Assembly (NCBI GenBank): GCA_963662175.1
Contig: OY759216.1
Location: 48,563,087-48,627,086, forward strand
Length of the DNA stretch: 64,000 nucleotides
From: Aradus depressus
Taxonomy: Eukaryota; Arthropoda; Insecta; Hemiptera; Aradidae
Direction: 5' to 3'
Part shown: positions 22,060 to 32,432 of the stretch, piece by piece
Layout of the letters: each line of letters begins with the position of its first letter
Position numbering within the stretch: the stretch's first letter is position 1
The notes under the pieces: model-generated
The model's database searches: none
The model's input: only the letters and a program-made list of their open reading frames with translations
Told to the model about the DNA's origin: nothing
Program-made: the position numbers and the translations under genes

Positions 22060-22343
22060 CCATTTCCTTATTTACAATTGGCTACAAGTAACCGTAGGTG
22101 AGTTTGATGAGAGACTACAATGTAGTGTATATATACTTTTATCTGAGCCCTTATATGGACGTCGAAGAGTGGGAAGACCGAGGCTGCGGTGGTCTGACTG
22201 CGTGGCAAAAGACGCCAGGAGCATAGGGATCCGTAACTGGATGACATCAGCACTAAACAGGGACACATGGCGATTGATGTTGGAGGAAGCCAAGACTCGT
22301 CAGCGGGTTGTAGAGCTACACTAAGTAAGTAAGTTGATAAATC
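22060..22343 (+). mobile_element. LINE tail, C-terminal ORF2 remnant with (TAAG)n tail
   Basis: The frame 22145-22324 reads YGRRRVGRPRLRWSDCVAKD followed by ...WRLMLEEAKTRQRVVELH and a TAA. The GRRRVGRPRLRW..D.V..D arrangement is the same C-terminal module as in the RTE-like insertion at 13.2 kb, but the sequence and the tail (TAAGTAAGTAAG rather than TGATGA) differ, so it is another family. It is 5' truncated. No target duplication was found. Confidence 0.8.
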
Positions 22344-22403
22344 GCCACGGCCGGGTTTCGAACCCGCGATCTTGAGCTCAGAAGGCTAGCACGTTATCTT
22401 GCC
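22344..22403 (-). mobile_element. tRNA-derived SINE (family S), head fragment
   Basis: Only the B-box side remains: GGCCGGGTTTCGAACCCGCG, ATCTTGAGCTCAG and the following AAGGCTAGCACG. It directly follows the LINE tail. Confidence 0.8.
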
Positions 22404-22404
22404 C

Positions 22405-22503
22405 TCAATTAGTCAATTAAGTTTTTGCTCTCCCTCCAAAACAAATTGATTTGTTTCAACCGATTTCACGGAAAATTAATAGGTTATGGGGTTTTGAATT
22501 TGT
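22405..22503 (+). repeat. Family A fragment
   Basis: AATTAGTCAATTAAGTTTTTG, CTCCCTCCAAAACAAATTGA, then a jump to ACCGATTTCACGGAAAATTAA. The central modules are deleted. Confidence 0.8.
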
Positions 22504-22504
22504 A

Positions 22505-22565
22505 TGACAATCAATCAAATCTAAGTTAACACATATGACATTTTCACATCAAATTTCAAGTTTGT
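22505..22565 (-). repeat. Repeat family E fragment
   Basis: Reads in reverse as ACTTGAAATTTGATGTGAAA, then TGTCATATGTGTTAACTTAG. This matches the plus-strand stretch near 32724-32785 in order and spacing. Its extent is uncertain. Confidence 0.55.
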
Positions 22566-22983
22566 TGCCACATTGCTACAATTGTTTTTAAATAAAAGTG
22601 CTCACAAATTCGCTATCACAGACATCATCGTAAAAATGGTCAAAGCGACCCTGATTCGACTATCGCCATATATAAGAAAGTAGTAAAATGTAAAAATCTG
22701 AGAAAATATGATGTAAATTCATTTTCGAAAAGGCGCAATATAAAGGACAATATTAATCTGGGATAATGACTAAATACTAAAAAATAATGGGGAGACAGCG
22801 CCTTATCGGCCCGGAGCAGAAGGGCCCTTTGGGAATTAAATATCATTTTTAAATCCAGTCATTAAGTCAGACCAACCTTTTAAATTTATATTCAGAACAT
22901 TAATTTTATTAAACATTTCTCAACTATATAGAAGTGTCTTTATTTAAATAATCACCAGACAATAAAATAAAAAAGTGAATAAG

Positions 22984-23284
22984 TGAATCACTGACAATAA
23001 ACTTCCCTAGCTCGAATTAATCAATTGAGTTTTCTCTCTCACTCTCTCTCTCACTCTCTCTCTCTCTCTCTCTCTAAAACCTCTCCCGCTAAAAATCAAT
23101 GGTTGACTTATAAAGGAACTTATGAATCATTCTAAATTTCATCTCGTTCATTACATCGGCAGTTATTAGGATTTTCAGTTGAGCTCTCCAACCTCTGATT
23201 ACATTCGGGGGGATTTCGCAATAAACTAATAGGTTCAATTCTTATGGGGTTTTGAGTTTCATTACATCGGTGGTTTATGGGTTC
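22984..23284 (+). repeat. Family A element, left part (split)
   Basis: Starts GAATCACTGACAATAAACTTCC and carries a (CT)n microsatellite at about 23034-23074 in place of the usual CTCTCCCTCC. It breaks at 23285, where the TTAA-flanked insertion begins. It probably resumes at 23820, so the complete element spans about 22984-24490 including two insertions. Confidence 0.8.
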
Positions 23285-23819
23285 TTAACCTTCAAACCAC
23301 AAGGTACGGGTCAGATCCGACCGAAGCCATGATGACTTGAGGTTTCCCCCCACCCCCCTCCCGTCCCTGGGCCTCTAGTATCCTTCCTATCAGTCGTTAG
23401 GAAGAGGTTGTGGGGGCCATCCATCTCTTTCATGTAAGCGAAACGCGCACTCTCAGATCCCTTCTTGTCCACACGCTACGAGGGCTGAGTCGGATCTGAC
23501 CCTACCTGTTCTCATTTTTTCTCTCACTCCTGACTTTTATTTTCAGATATACATATAAAGATTCTCCTCGTTGTTTATGAATATGGCCTTTAGGCCATGG
23601 GAGTAAGGGCAACGATAGATTTGCTGTTCCTAAGTGGGGTTCAGAACAATTCCGGTCTAAGTCTTGACGACATGTTTTCGCCCGTTTCCTGTATTCCGTT
23701 GTACAATGTCCAAAAATAGATTTTAATTCCTTTTGGTCAACTTCAGGTTTGATGACAAGTCTACAAGAAAACTTCGACAATGAACTGTTCCAAGTATTAT
23801 AGTCCTTCTGAGTACTTAA
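23285..23819. mobile_element. Possible piggyBac-like insertion between TTAA copies
   Basis: The DNA that splits a family A element is flanked by TTAA (23285-23288 and 23816-23819), the target of piggyBac elements. The left end has CCTTCAAACCACAAGG-TACGGGTCAGATCCGACC, and a reverse copy of GGGTCAGATCCGAC occurs at about 23490-23503. The true right terminus does not mirror the left, so the assignment is tentative. It contains a 122-codon minus-strand frame (23502-23870, including EYRKRAKTCRQDLDRNCSEP) that I do not recognise. Its glycine start is encoded by the C22 tract and is not part of any protein. Confidence 0.4.
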
Positions 23820-24490
23820 CTGTTGACGAGACGTTGCTGTTGAGCCCCCCCCCCCCCCCCCCCCCCTCACCCACCTCTAATCCCAATTTCCTTTCTCTTT
23901 CCGGTCGATTCTGCTGAAAACTAATATTTATGAGATTCTGGATATAAATATACAACTTCATGTTGATGTATTCATTCTATCGGGAGTTATCATGTTCATA
24001 GGCACACAAAATGGCAGTTTCTTTATTTCCAGAGCTATACGAAGTATAGGGGAAGTTCTTTAATCGGTCAAAAATTTGTAGTTTTCAACGGAATGAAAAA
24101 AAAGTGTGTCTGTGAACACGATAACTCCCTATAGAATAAATGTATAAACACGAAATTTTATATGTGTATCCAAAATTCTCTGAGGAGAACTATTGACACC
24201 TACTGATTTTTAGGCAAATCGGTCAAAGGGAAAAAGAGGATTGTAGGGAGGCTAAACTCAAAAATTCCAATAAATGCCGATGTAATGAATGTATCGTTGC
24301 AAAATTTAATATGAGGATGCAGAATATAATTCGTGCTGGGGAATTACACAGCCGGTGAATCAGCGACAACTTTTTTCCCCATTTTTGGAAAAAGGGTGTT
24401 TGAAAACATGAAATATCGGTTGAACTGAACATCGGATTTCTGACCGATTATAAAACTTCCCCTGTACTTCGTATAGCTTGAGGAGGATAA
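23820..24490 (+). repeat. Family A element, right part, with a nested family A copy
   Basis: Continues the split copy: C22 tract (23845-23866), CCGGTCGATTCTGCTGAAAA, CTATCGGGAGTTATCATG, then a break at about 24031 in its T-rich stretch. It resumes at about 24369 with ATTTTTGGAAAAAGG, GAAAACATGAAATATCGG and the 3' terminus AAAACTTCCCCTGTACTTCG-TATAGCTTGAGG. Confidence 0.8.
24031..24368 (-). repeat. Family A copy nested inside another family A copy
   Basis: Reverse-strand element running from the 3' terminus (AGAGCTATACGAAGTATAGG-GGAAG) to the 5' start (CCGGTGAATCAGCGACA), inserted in the T-rich stretch of a plus-strand copy. Because the host sequence is known on both sides, this copy delimits the mobile unit: both terminal hairpins are included, and no obvious target duplication beyond T-rich sequence is seen. 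Confidence 0.8.
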
Positions 24491-24947
24491 TAGAAGAAAG
24501 GTTAACTCCTAGGTAGAGTTAATACAAATACAAAGAAGACATTCCACTGGTATTGGTATTGGTATGGAGGTAGGGTTGTGAGAGCTGTTATCAGAATGGG
24601 AGTCTTGTATAGAGTCTTGGGATTGTGGAGCTTAACGTGATTGGACAATGATCCTACTGGGAGGCCATACCATCCTAGCAACGGTTCTCACCAAACTAGC
24701 CAATAAAAACCCGGTCACACCTCATTCTTTTACTACCTCTTAAAGCGGATCAGAGTCCAATGGAACCTTGCAAGAAATTATCTGATCCGGACAACACTAT
24801 TCATAAAGCAGGAAGTCCTTTTTCTTCATAGCTTCTCCATCATAGCTATAAGCTAATAATATTAATTTTTTTTATTTCCGTTAAACCATAGCATGGTAAA
24901 TGGATCAGTCACACATTTATGTACGAAAACTGTGGGGCCCACAACAG
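24491..24947. other. Unassigned stretch
   Basis: Includes a short GGTATT tandem (TGGTATTGGTATTGGTATGG near 24549) and unique-looking DNA. No gene recognised. Confidence 0.3.
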
Positions 24948-25114
24948 GGGTGGGGTATATCACAGCCCGCAGTTTCCGTGGTGCAGCTCTGCAGACTTTT
25001 TGTTGAAAACTGACATTATTGCAGAGATATTGTGAAATAATTCAAATGAACTTGAAAGAAATAAAACTTGTTTATTTAATATATTGTCTAATTTCACTAA
25101 CTATATATACATGG

Positions 25115-25144
25115 GAGTACCTTCGGTATTTCTACCATCCTCAG
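25115..25144 (-). ncRNA. Hammerhead-ribozyme-like block in the Penelope-like 3' region
   Basis: On the minus strand: CTGAGGA, T, GGTA-GAAA-TACC (helix II with a GNRA loop), then GAAG and GTACTC followed by CCAT. The core strand, helix II and cleavage-site context are in hammerhead order. The fourth base of GAAA is G here. Compare the copy at 51568-51601, which has GAAA and a palindromic AGTACT. Confidence 0.5.
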
Positions 25145-25518
25145 CCAAAAGCATAAGAGATAAGACTAAGTTAATATTACAGAATGTCAGCCTCTCGAGG
25201 AACCCCTTACCCTCCCTCCTGGTGTTCCCCATGACGTCAGACATTCCTAACTAAGCTAAATTGTCAAGCTGTGAGATATTTTATGACAAGGCGGTCCCCA
25301 TATTTCAAATGTGTGACCCCTTCTAAGATCTAGGTAATATTGTAGACTATAATGCATTAACAATGAACAGGCGAATAATATAACATTAACAAATCAAAAA
25401 TAATTGGTTCCAATTACAACCTAATTAAAATTATTATACTGTAAATTATATATATATCTATTAGCAAGAGATAAATTCTATGTATATTTAAACGTACCTG
25501 TGCACATCGACTGGAGGG

Positions 25519-25804
25519 TCATATTATTGGTGACAATAAGGAGGAATATTTTAGATTGGTTTGGTTGTTCATACAATTTCCATTTTTTAAAGTTCTGTTT
25601 ATTTCTAATTGTTCTAATGAGTTGAGCAATGGGCTTTTTTCGCAGAAATAAAGGTATTTTATGCCTATGTCTTTATCAAATGTATGTTTGTGTTGGTTGA
25701 TGTGTTGTGCAAATGTTGATTTTGTTATGTTGTGTCCATGTTAGTATCTATTTCTGATATATGTTCTTTGAGTCTTTGTTTAAATTGTCTCCCAGTTTGT
25801 CTTG

Positions 25805-25808
<4 letters not shown>
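25519..25808 (-). pseudogene. GIY-YIG endonuclease domain of a Penelope-like element, broken
   Basis: The minus strand reads RQTGRQFKQRLKEHISEIDT. After a frameshift near 25735 it continues KSTFAQHINQHKHTFDKDIG, ...LNSLEQLEINRTLKNGNC and a TGA at 25519-25521. The TGR-F--R--EH...SxFAxHI..H.H.F...LE..EI order matches the second half of Penelope-type GIY-YIG domains. The GIY-YIG motif itself and the reverse transcriptase are missing because the copy is truncated at the poly-T junction. Confidence 0.85.

Positions 25809-25844
<36 letters not shown>
25809..25844 (+). repeat. T36 homopolymer
   Basis: An uninterrupted T run at the junction between the hAT element and the truncated end of the Penelope-like element. 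It may be an expanded insertion-site tract. Confidence 0.95.
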
Positions 25845-25851
<7 letters not shown>

Positions 25852-26158
25852 GAGACTCGGATCCCTAGAAGCTCCCCCTGAGGCAACCATTGACTGTAAT
25901 ACTTGAGCTGACTTTATATGAGCACGCTATGGTTTCTGTGCTTTTAGAATTAAATGACTCGGAAAATGAATTGAATGACCTGTGTACGGAAGATCAGCTT
26001 TAAGTATAACATAAATGAAGATTTTGAGCGAGGAAATTAAATGATCGAATTCGTGTATATTTAAATATTTAAAAAAATGTAATATGACTTGTTTTGTACA
26101 TGTACATTTAAGTAAAGCACAATTTTCGTTATCTTGGTTTTTCGCTCTGGCCCACAAG

Positions 26159-27208
26159 GATAATTTAAAAAGATTTATCAAATTACCGAATCAATTGGTT
26201 CGGAAAAAGGCAGTTAGTTTATCCATTGCAGGAAGTTTTTTTTTTGTTTTTATCCATCAATTCAAAAGTTAAGGAAAAAAATAAAACTTCCTGTGACGAA
26301 TGAATTTTTCCTATCACCCTTTTTTGCACAACTAGCTCTCCCAGAATAGATTTTTTTATTTATTTGTTTTTTTCAAAAAAGCAGAAAACAAAAAAGTACA
26401 AAAAAAAAAAGAAGAATTGAGATTGGTTTTGTTTTTTTTTGGTTCCATCAGCCTTTGTTCACCCAATCACTAATGGCAAAAGAATTTTTTATAGCTCAGG
26501 CTTCATGAAAATAGATTATTGTTAATAATGACATTATTTTTGCTTTGTATTCTTGATTTTATGGCTTCAAGTTCAAACCCTAAAACTTGCTATAACTGGA
26601 AACAGAGACATTTAGTGTATTTTATGGAATGACCAGAGTTACATACATACATCATATATTTTTACTATCTTCTACCTATAGTATAAGGAAGTACTGTAAT
26701 CGTGCGAAAATCCGAGATCGAGGTTTCAACTGATTTTTACGTTTCAAGGCCCTCTGAAAACGTCTTGAACATTTTCGCGATGAATCTGTCTTTGCGTTTA
26801 TGTGAATGTGTGTGCATAAGTACGTGATAGTTTTTATCGAAAATTAAAATATATATATATGTCCATAGGAGGGCTTTCTTATACCGACCATTTTGGTACA
26901 GATTAGTCTCATTTCATACTGGCATTATAAAGTGTATGAAACTAATGTGCTCTAGCAAACGATTTTCTTCATTTCATTGTACAGTCTTGATGCACTAGTG
27001 CCAGCATGAAATGAATTTGAGAAGAGGGAGGGGAAGGGAGAGTGTTATAATGTGGTTAAAATCACAATAATATACAAAATTAATATCCACACTACCTCCC
27101 CAACACAAACACAAACTCTACTTTTTCTACTTAACTACTATAATCATGTTGTTTAGTAGTAGTAGAAGGTTTAATTGGAATCCACAGGATTTTTTCTTAT
27201 GGGTCTTC
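26159..27208. other. AT-rich stretch with a diverged family A relative
   Basis: At about 26668-26770, CTATAGTATAAGGAAGTACTG, TAATCGTGCGAAAATCCGAG and GGTTTCAACTGATTTTTACG follow the order of the family A 3' end in reverse, but too diverged to join that family. The stretch 26340-26440 is an A/T-rich low-complexity run. At 26940-27015 the words TTCATTTCAT / ATGAAATGAA form an imperfect inverted repeat. No gene. Confidence 0.35.
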
Positions 27209-27466
27209 TATCTGGGAGGTGAAATAAACTTAAGCACGCCGTCCTTCGGCTGGGAACGTTAAGCGATAGTCCCGAGCCTGTACGATGTCAGGTACTCGTT
27301 AAAGACCCCTGCCCTAGATGAATAAAAATTTAGAGTCGTCAAAATTTAGGACTCCCACAGTGGAGTCGGGCTCATGTCCACCAGAGTGACGAAAGAGCGT
27401 TCTGGTAGTAGGCGATATGACCTTGTAATTAAAGCCCGGGGATGAGTCATAATAACTTACTAACTA
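27209..27466 (+). mobile_element. tRNA-derived SINE (family S), headless
   Basis: Starts TATCTGGGAGGTGAAATAAA, then CTTAAGCACGCCGTCCTTCG, GTACGATGTCAGGTACTCGT, GGACTCCCACAGTGGAGTCG, the 3' stem-loop and AAAGCCCGGGGATGAGTC, ending in an AACTTACTAACTA tail. A good body consensus copy. The tRNA-like head is missing. Confidence 0.9.
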
Positions 27467-27821
27467 TGCAAAATTAGAATTCCCGTAAAAAAAAAAAGAA
27501 AACCTAAAATTAGGTACTGCTGGATGTTTAATGCTTAATTAGATTTTCATAAAATTCCTCGAGTATCCTTATAAGACCTGTTATAGTTACTAACACTAGT
27601 TAACCTGCTTAGTTAATAACCGACCAACGCCGGGTATCCTGCTAGTGAAATATAAATGTTATTTGAAGCAGGTTTTCTATCCATCTTAACCTAGACTGTA
27701 ATTTGATATTTTCTGTTTACCCAATTATTTTTGCAGTATCGATTTATGGCAGGCACCAAACACTCGTTAATAGGGTTCCATATACGGTCTTCGACCTACA
27801 AAAACCTAAAAAGAAGGAAAA

Positions 27822-28365
27822 AATCGGTGAATCACCGGCAATTTACTTCCTCAGGACGAATTAATCATATATTTTTTCGCTCTACCTCCTCCTTTGGGCT
27901 AATAATCGATTGTGAGTTACATAGGCGCTTTTAAATCATCATACTAAATTTTATGTCGATACATTCATCACATTGGCAGTTATTAGGGTTTTTGAGTTGA
28001 GCCCATTTCTGATTCCCTCCTTTATTTCGGCTGATTCCATGGAAATGCCGTTTTGAATTTACATATGAAATTTTATGTCGATACAATGCTTAACACAGAA
28101 ACCCTAATAACTGTAGTTGTAATGTAAGTATCTATCAGCACAAATGTTTATACATAAATCCAAAAACCTTACCTATCGATGTAATGAATGTAGCATTTAG
28201 TATGATGATTCATAAGTCCACATACATTCATTGCAACGACAATTATTAAAGTTCTTTGGCCGATTTGCCTCAAAATCAATAGGTGTCGTCTTTATGGGGT
28301 TCTGTGTATACAAATAAAATTCGATACATTCAACCGTTATCATGTTCACGGACACAATTTTCGTA
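27822..28365 (+). repeat. Family A element with an inverted internal segment
   Basis: Begins ATCGGTGAATCACCGGCAAT after an A-rich run and is in the plus orientation. The segment 28089-28212 reads in the opposite direction (ACCCTAATAACTG, AATGTAGCATTTAGTATGATG), then plus orientation resumes. The 3' hairpin is missing. Confidence 0.8.
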
Positions 28366-28861
28366 GTATAATTTCGTTACTTTGTTATAGCAGGACGTTT
28401 TGGGTAGATGCAACGTTTTCCCCCTCCAAAACGCAAACGAAAAATTGTAACATTCTTGATGCCCATTGAGCAGACTGCGCTTACTTGTGCGCACCTTTCA
28501 GTTGTGATGCTTTAATACAACACGTATATTTCTTATCCGTTTGTGTTTGAATAAATGCAATTTTTTTTAAATATACAACGCTTTAAATTTACTAATCGTT
28601 TGTATCGTATAAAATGTACAACGGGAAAAAAAAGTGAAAATGGAGATAAAAATGGTAAGTAGTTGATTTTTGTTTTATAATCGTTATTCTATTCTACAAT
28701 TCCGAAAACAATTTTGCGATTTTACAATAATCTCATTTATATTTTAGATAATAAACAAAAATAATCGAGGATTGAGTACATGAGAGACTATCGTATTAAA
28801 ATTAAAGAAAAAAAAAAAAAGCAAAGCGCAAATAATTTAACCTACAAATAAAGAAAAACGT
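28366..28861. other. Unassigned AT-rich stretch
   Basis: Contains an imperfect inverted pair (GCAACGTTTTCCCC.. and the nearby GTTTTGGGTAGATGCAACG) and no recognisable gene or repeat family. Confidence 0.3.
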
Positions 28862-28980
28862 ATATTTTTTGTAAAATATTGTCTATTTCACAAAATATAT
28901 ATAATATGGGAGTACTTTTGGTATTGCTACCAACTTTAGCCATGATTTAACAAGTCATTAAGAAAGTTTAGCTGTACCAT
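28862..28980 (-). mobile_element. Solo family C (Penelope-like) 3' region
   Basis: In reverse: ATGGCTAAAGTTGGTAGCAA, TACCAAAAGTACTCCCATA and the TAGACAATATTTTAC landmark. The core reads CTAAAGT instead of CTGAAGA, and CAAAA instead of CGAAA, so the ribozyme block is decayed, but helix II with its GCAA loop and the ATGG/CCAT flanks remain. This copy shows helix I pairing best. Confidence 0.65.
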
Positions 28981-29121
28981 TGTTAATAAAAATAGTTAAA
29001 ATAAAAATATAGTCTATTAGCACAAAGAGAAACTGAAACTAGAAAAGTTAAGTATGGAAGTTACACTTCAATCGTGGGTACTAACTGCACATATACACAT
29101 TTTTCTTTTTTACTTTCTTGG

Positions 29122-29215
29122 AATCAGTGTGGAAATAATGAAGTTTTGGGGAAACTCCACTTCAAATTTCTCTCCGATTACAGAACATCCCCTATAGCTG
29201 GAAAAGTAAAATAAG
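29122..29215 (+). repeat. Family A fragment, 3' end
   Basis: GGAATCAGTGTGGAAATAATG, then GATTACAGAACATCCCCTATAG and GCTGGAAAAGTAAAATAAG, the expected order of the 3' terminus. Confidence 0.7.
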
Positions 29216-29473
29216 AGATAAAAAAAGAGGTAGAAATAAAAATCTTTCTTTTAGGGTGAAGGAGGGGAGATAAGTCCTCTTGACTGGAGGTCCCTTGGGG
29301 TGGTGTTTCATGTAAACAGGATAATAATCAACTTGAGGCGGTAGGAGATACCCCCCAACCAAGCAGTAGCCAACTTTTTCCATCATTTGCCCTGAGGGTA
29401 AACGAGCCGTTTGCTCTCTGTCTACATATCTATCTGACAGTTTGAGAAACTTTATGTCCTTGACAAAAAAAAA

Positions 29474-29767
29474 CGGGGCGCCGGTAGCTCAGTGGTATGA
29501 GTGCTTGCCTTCTGAGCTCAAGATTGTGGTTTCGAAACCCGACCGAGAGGCGCTTAGTTTATTTCATCTGGGAGGTAAAATAAACAAGCACGCCGTCCTT
29601 CGGATGGGGCGTTAAGCGATGGTTCCGAGCTTATACAATGTCAGGTACTTGTTAAAGACCCCAGCCCTAGGTAAATAAAAATTTAGGGTCGGCAAAATTT
29701 AGGACTTCCATAGTAGAGTTGGGCTCATGTCCAGCAGAGTGACGAAATACACTCTGGTAGTAGGCGA
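29474..29767 (+). mobile_element. tRNA-derived SINE (family S), full length
   Basis: The head GGGGCGCCGGTAGCTCAGTG-GTATGAG contains an A box (TAGCTCAGTGG), and GGTTTCGAAACC contains a B box, so internal RNA polymerase III promotion is likely. The body follows, with CACGCCGTCCTTCGGATGGG and the 3' half, ending near GTAGTAGGCGAAACCC. Together with 32126-32432 it defines the complete element. Confidence 0.9.
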
Positions 29768-30262
29768 AACCCAAAAAAGACGACACCTATTAATATTCAG
29801 TCAAATAGGCCGAATGGAAGGGAGGGATTAGAGGAGGAAGCTCAACACGTAATTGAATATGAGCCCATGTCGACTAAATATTTTTAGACGTTTGCTTCAT
29901 TTATACTGAACTTTGTGTCATTCTTTTATACTAAATTCATACAGTACATCGGCAGTTATTTAGGATGAGTCGAGTCACCTTTCTCTCGTCTCCCCTTCCC
30001 CTTGACCGATTTCACGGAAAAGTAATAGGTGTTTTAAATTTAAATATAAAATTTCATGTTGATACATTCATTACATCAGCAGTTATTTCTGATTTAAGCC
30101 CTCCACTCTTTTCCTTCGACTGATTTAGTTAAAAATTAATAAGTGGGCGCCCTTAGAAGATATACACATAGACATACAGACATTTTTGTTTTCATATTTG
30201 GAATCTGGAGGTCGAAAAACATGAAATCGATTACAAAACTTCCTCTATACTCTTGGCTGGGT
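29768..30262 (+). repeat. Family A element with a short inverted left segment
   Basis: 29768-29850 reads in reverse (GACGACACCTATTAATATTC). From about 29860 the plus orientation continues with TACATCGGCAGTTATTTAGG and TTACATCAGCAGTTATTTC, ending at AAAACTTCCTCTATACTCTTG. It is sandwiched between two SINE copies. Confidence 0.75.
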
Positions 30263-30326
30263 TATGAACCCGCGATCTTGAGCTCAGTAGGCAAGCACGC
30301 TACTTCTGAACTACCTGCGCCCTCGG
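30257..30326 (-). mobile_element. tRNA-derived SINE (family S), head only
   Basis: GGTTATGAACCCGCGATCTT (B-box side), GAGCTCAGTAGGCAAGCACG and CTACTTCTGAACTACCTGCG (A-box side, decayed), ending GCCCTCGG. Confidence 0.8.
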
Positions 30327-30329
30327 CAG

Positions 30330-31849
30330 TTGTGTTTTTTTTTAATTATTCAGATTTATTTTAGACTGGTGTGTAATATTGGACAATAATGAATTACTGC
30401 TCGTCGTAGTGTGAATTATTTTTTGAAAATCCGTCTCGTTTAAAATCTAAGGGCTAATAAAGAAAAGAAAATTGAATTTTGTCCTAGGCAAATGCGAGAC
30501 AAACATAGTCACCGGGTTGTCAGGTTCATTCCATCAGCACTTTATTATTCATCTATTTTTATTATATTTTTCTTCAATATTACGAGAATATTTCTTATTT
30601 TAGTCACTTTTTCTTTTCTCATTTTTTCTTTTACTAAAGATTCTATTTGTATTTATTTTTTTTTTATTTGTTTCTTTTTGTTTCTTCTCTTCATTAGTGT
30701 TCTTTATTCTTAGGGATTCTTCTATCTTAATATGCACTTTATTAATTTATCAAGTTACTGTTGTGTCCACTCGTATTATTATTCTCATTATTATATCTAA
30801 CAATAAGTGCATTTATATTTAAATTTTCTTCTTATTGATATATGTCAAAGATAGAATGGATATGCCTAATAATTAACAGTGATTATACTGTCCTAGCTGA
30901 CTGCTCTCCCTCCCACACTCTGACTCCATCTTCTGGGAGGTAGCCTATTTATCATTTGTCTTATTTTTTTAATGATTTGAAGGTATTAAATGAAATAATA
31001 AATTAAAAAAACATGTGTGCAGTTCGCACGCGGTAGAAGTGAAACCTTCAAAAAACGAAACTGCGAGAGAATGAGACGAATGCAGTATCAGGAGTGGGAT
31101 AATTATAGGGTTTATTTATTATAATATTGGTACCAAGTTTAAAAATTATTTTATATTTTATTATTCAAACTCCATGTTTTTAATTTCAACAAATGACACG
31201 AGTGGCTTATGGTAACTAAAGTATGAAATAAATGTTTCCTTAATAAGTTCTTAAAAGTCTAAAAAAATTCACAATTCCAAGCTTTTTGGAGGGAGAGGAG
31301 GAGGCGATGGAATTTTTCAAGATTATCTTTTTTGTGACGCAAGACTAGAGAAGAAGCATTATTTTCGTTTCATCGAGTTTCAAATCACAACAGTGCCAAA
31401 GAAGTTTTCACTTAAAAAAAATATATATAAATTACGTTCGCCCTAGGCAAATATTATGTGAACATGCCTTGGGGTCCAGGGGGCGGTTGGCGAACAGATA
31501 ATATCGGGATAATGTTCGAAAGGAATATAAATAAAGTTATAGGACTGTGAAGACCGCCAGTTAAGTTAAAGTGACAGATCACTCAGACTGAGGAACATAA
31601 ACAGTTGGACATTTTAGCGATATTTCCTTTCATCCGTTCCCTCTCTGCCACTAAATTACATGGAAGCCATTTCCAAAGATGGCTCCACTAAATCATTCCA
31701 ACAAAACACACTCTCGGAAATTAAGTTGTACAATGAGAGAGTGTATCTCTAATGGATTCTGACACAATTACTACTCATACCTGCAAAGATATATTTCGAA
31801 AAAATGTATGACTCTCCGTATAAATTGTCAACGATTTTGCAGCGAGAGA
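30330..31849. other. AT-rich stretch, no gene recognised
   Basis: At 30490-30550 a short frame (RDKHSHRVVRFIPSALYY) resembles the end of some LINE ORF2 proteins and is followed by T-rich DNA like a 3' untranslated region. That is suggestive only. The word CCTAGGCAAAT recurs at about 30483 and 31443. The remainder is low-complexity or unique. Confidence 0.3.
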
Positions 31850-32120
31850 GATTAGTTATGTAATCGGTCGAAAATTCGTTGTTGAGTTTTCATCGGAATT
31901 CCAAAATTTCCACATCCCTTATTACAAATATGAAAAAAAATCTGTCTGTGTGTTTGTATGTATGTGAACACAATAATCCCCAGTAGAATAAAACGAATCG
32001 AAACGAAATTTTATGTGTATATCCAAAACCCTTAAAGGTCGTCCTTTAATTATTTAAAACCAAATCGGCCATTGGGAATATGATGGTAATGAATATATCG
32101 ACATAAAACATTTTATATAA
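31850..32120 (-). repeat. Family A element, 3' two-thirds
   Basis: In reverse: TTATGTAATCGGTCGAAAAT, GTTTTCATCGGAATTCC, GAACACAATAATCCCCAGTAG and TATATCGACATAAAACATTTT. The 5' end is missing. A SINE follows immediately. Confidence 0.85.
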
Positions 32121-32125
32121 AATAG

Positions 32126-32432
32126 AGGAGGGAGCCGGTAGCTCAGTGGTATGCGTGCTTGCCTTCTGAGCTCAAGATCGTAGGTTCGAAACCCAGCCGA
32201 GGCCCTTAGTTTATTGTATCTGGGAGGTAAAATAAACTTAAGCAAGCCATCCTTCGTATGGGACGTTAAGCGATGGTCCCGAGCTTGTACGATGTCAGGT
32301 ACTCGTTAAATAAAAATTTAGGGTAGACAAAATTTAGGACTCCAACAGTAGAGTCGGGCTCATGTCCACCAGAGTGTCCAAAGAGCGATTTGGTAGTAGG
32401 CGTAGTTAAAGCCCGGGTCATAATAACTAACT
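32126..32432 (+). mobile_element. tRNA-derived SINE (family S), full length
   Basis: Head GGGAGCCGGTAGCTCAGTGG-TATGCGTGCTTGCC with the A box, AGGTTCGAAACCCAGCC with the B box, then GTTTATTGTATCTGGGAGG, TTAAGCGATGGTCCCGAGC, GAGTCGGGCTCATGTCCACC, GTAGTAGGCG and TAACTAACTA. A 20-30 bp deletion removes the usual AGACCCC-TACCCTAGG. The 63-codon minus-strand frame over it is not a gene. Confidence 0.92.

Larger units (their letters stand above)
25004..25845 (-). mobile_element. Penelope-like element (family C), 5' truncated
   Basis: A minus-strand insertion in a hAT element. It starts after a T36 run (25809-25844 on the plus strand), carries a GIY-YIG endonuclease remnant (25519-25808) and a noncoding 3' region of about 500 bp. 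That region contains a hammerhead-like block at 25115-25144 and the landmark TATTGTCTAATTTCACTAAC. Similar 3' regions without coding sequence lie at 28.9 kb and 51.6 kb, so solo 3' ends of this family are dispersed. Confidence 0.8.
24948..26158 (-). mobile_element. hAT-type element, second copy, split by a Penelope-like insertion
   Basis: Matches the element at 36907-37436 in reverse. 24948-25003 corresponds to its right end (CAGGGG..., CAGTTTCCGTGGTGCAGCTC). 25846-26158 corresponds to its middle and left (AATTTGGGAGACTCGG, TTGTACATGTACATTTAAGT, GTTATCTTGGTTTTT). The sequence between (25004-25845) is the Penelope-like insertion. The left terminus of this copy is eroded. Confidence 0.75.

Noticed and set aside
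23502..23870. 122-codon minus-strand frame as a gene
   Set aside because: Its start lies in the C22 tract of a family A element and no domain is recognisable. It may be a remnant of the TTAA-flanked insertion and is mentioned there only.
29474..29560. Functional tRNA gene at the SINE heads
   Set aside because: The heads have A and B boxes but no closed acceptor stem, and they continue into the conserved SINE body in every copy.
30492..30713. Membrane protein suggested by a hydrophobic frame
   Set aside because: Phe/Ile/Leu runs are translated from T-rich low-complexity DNA.
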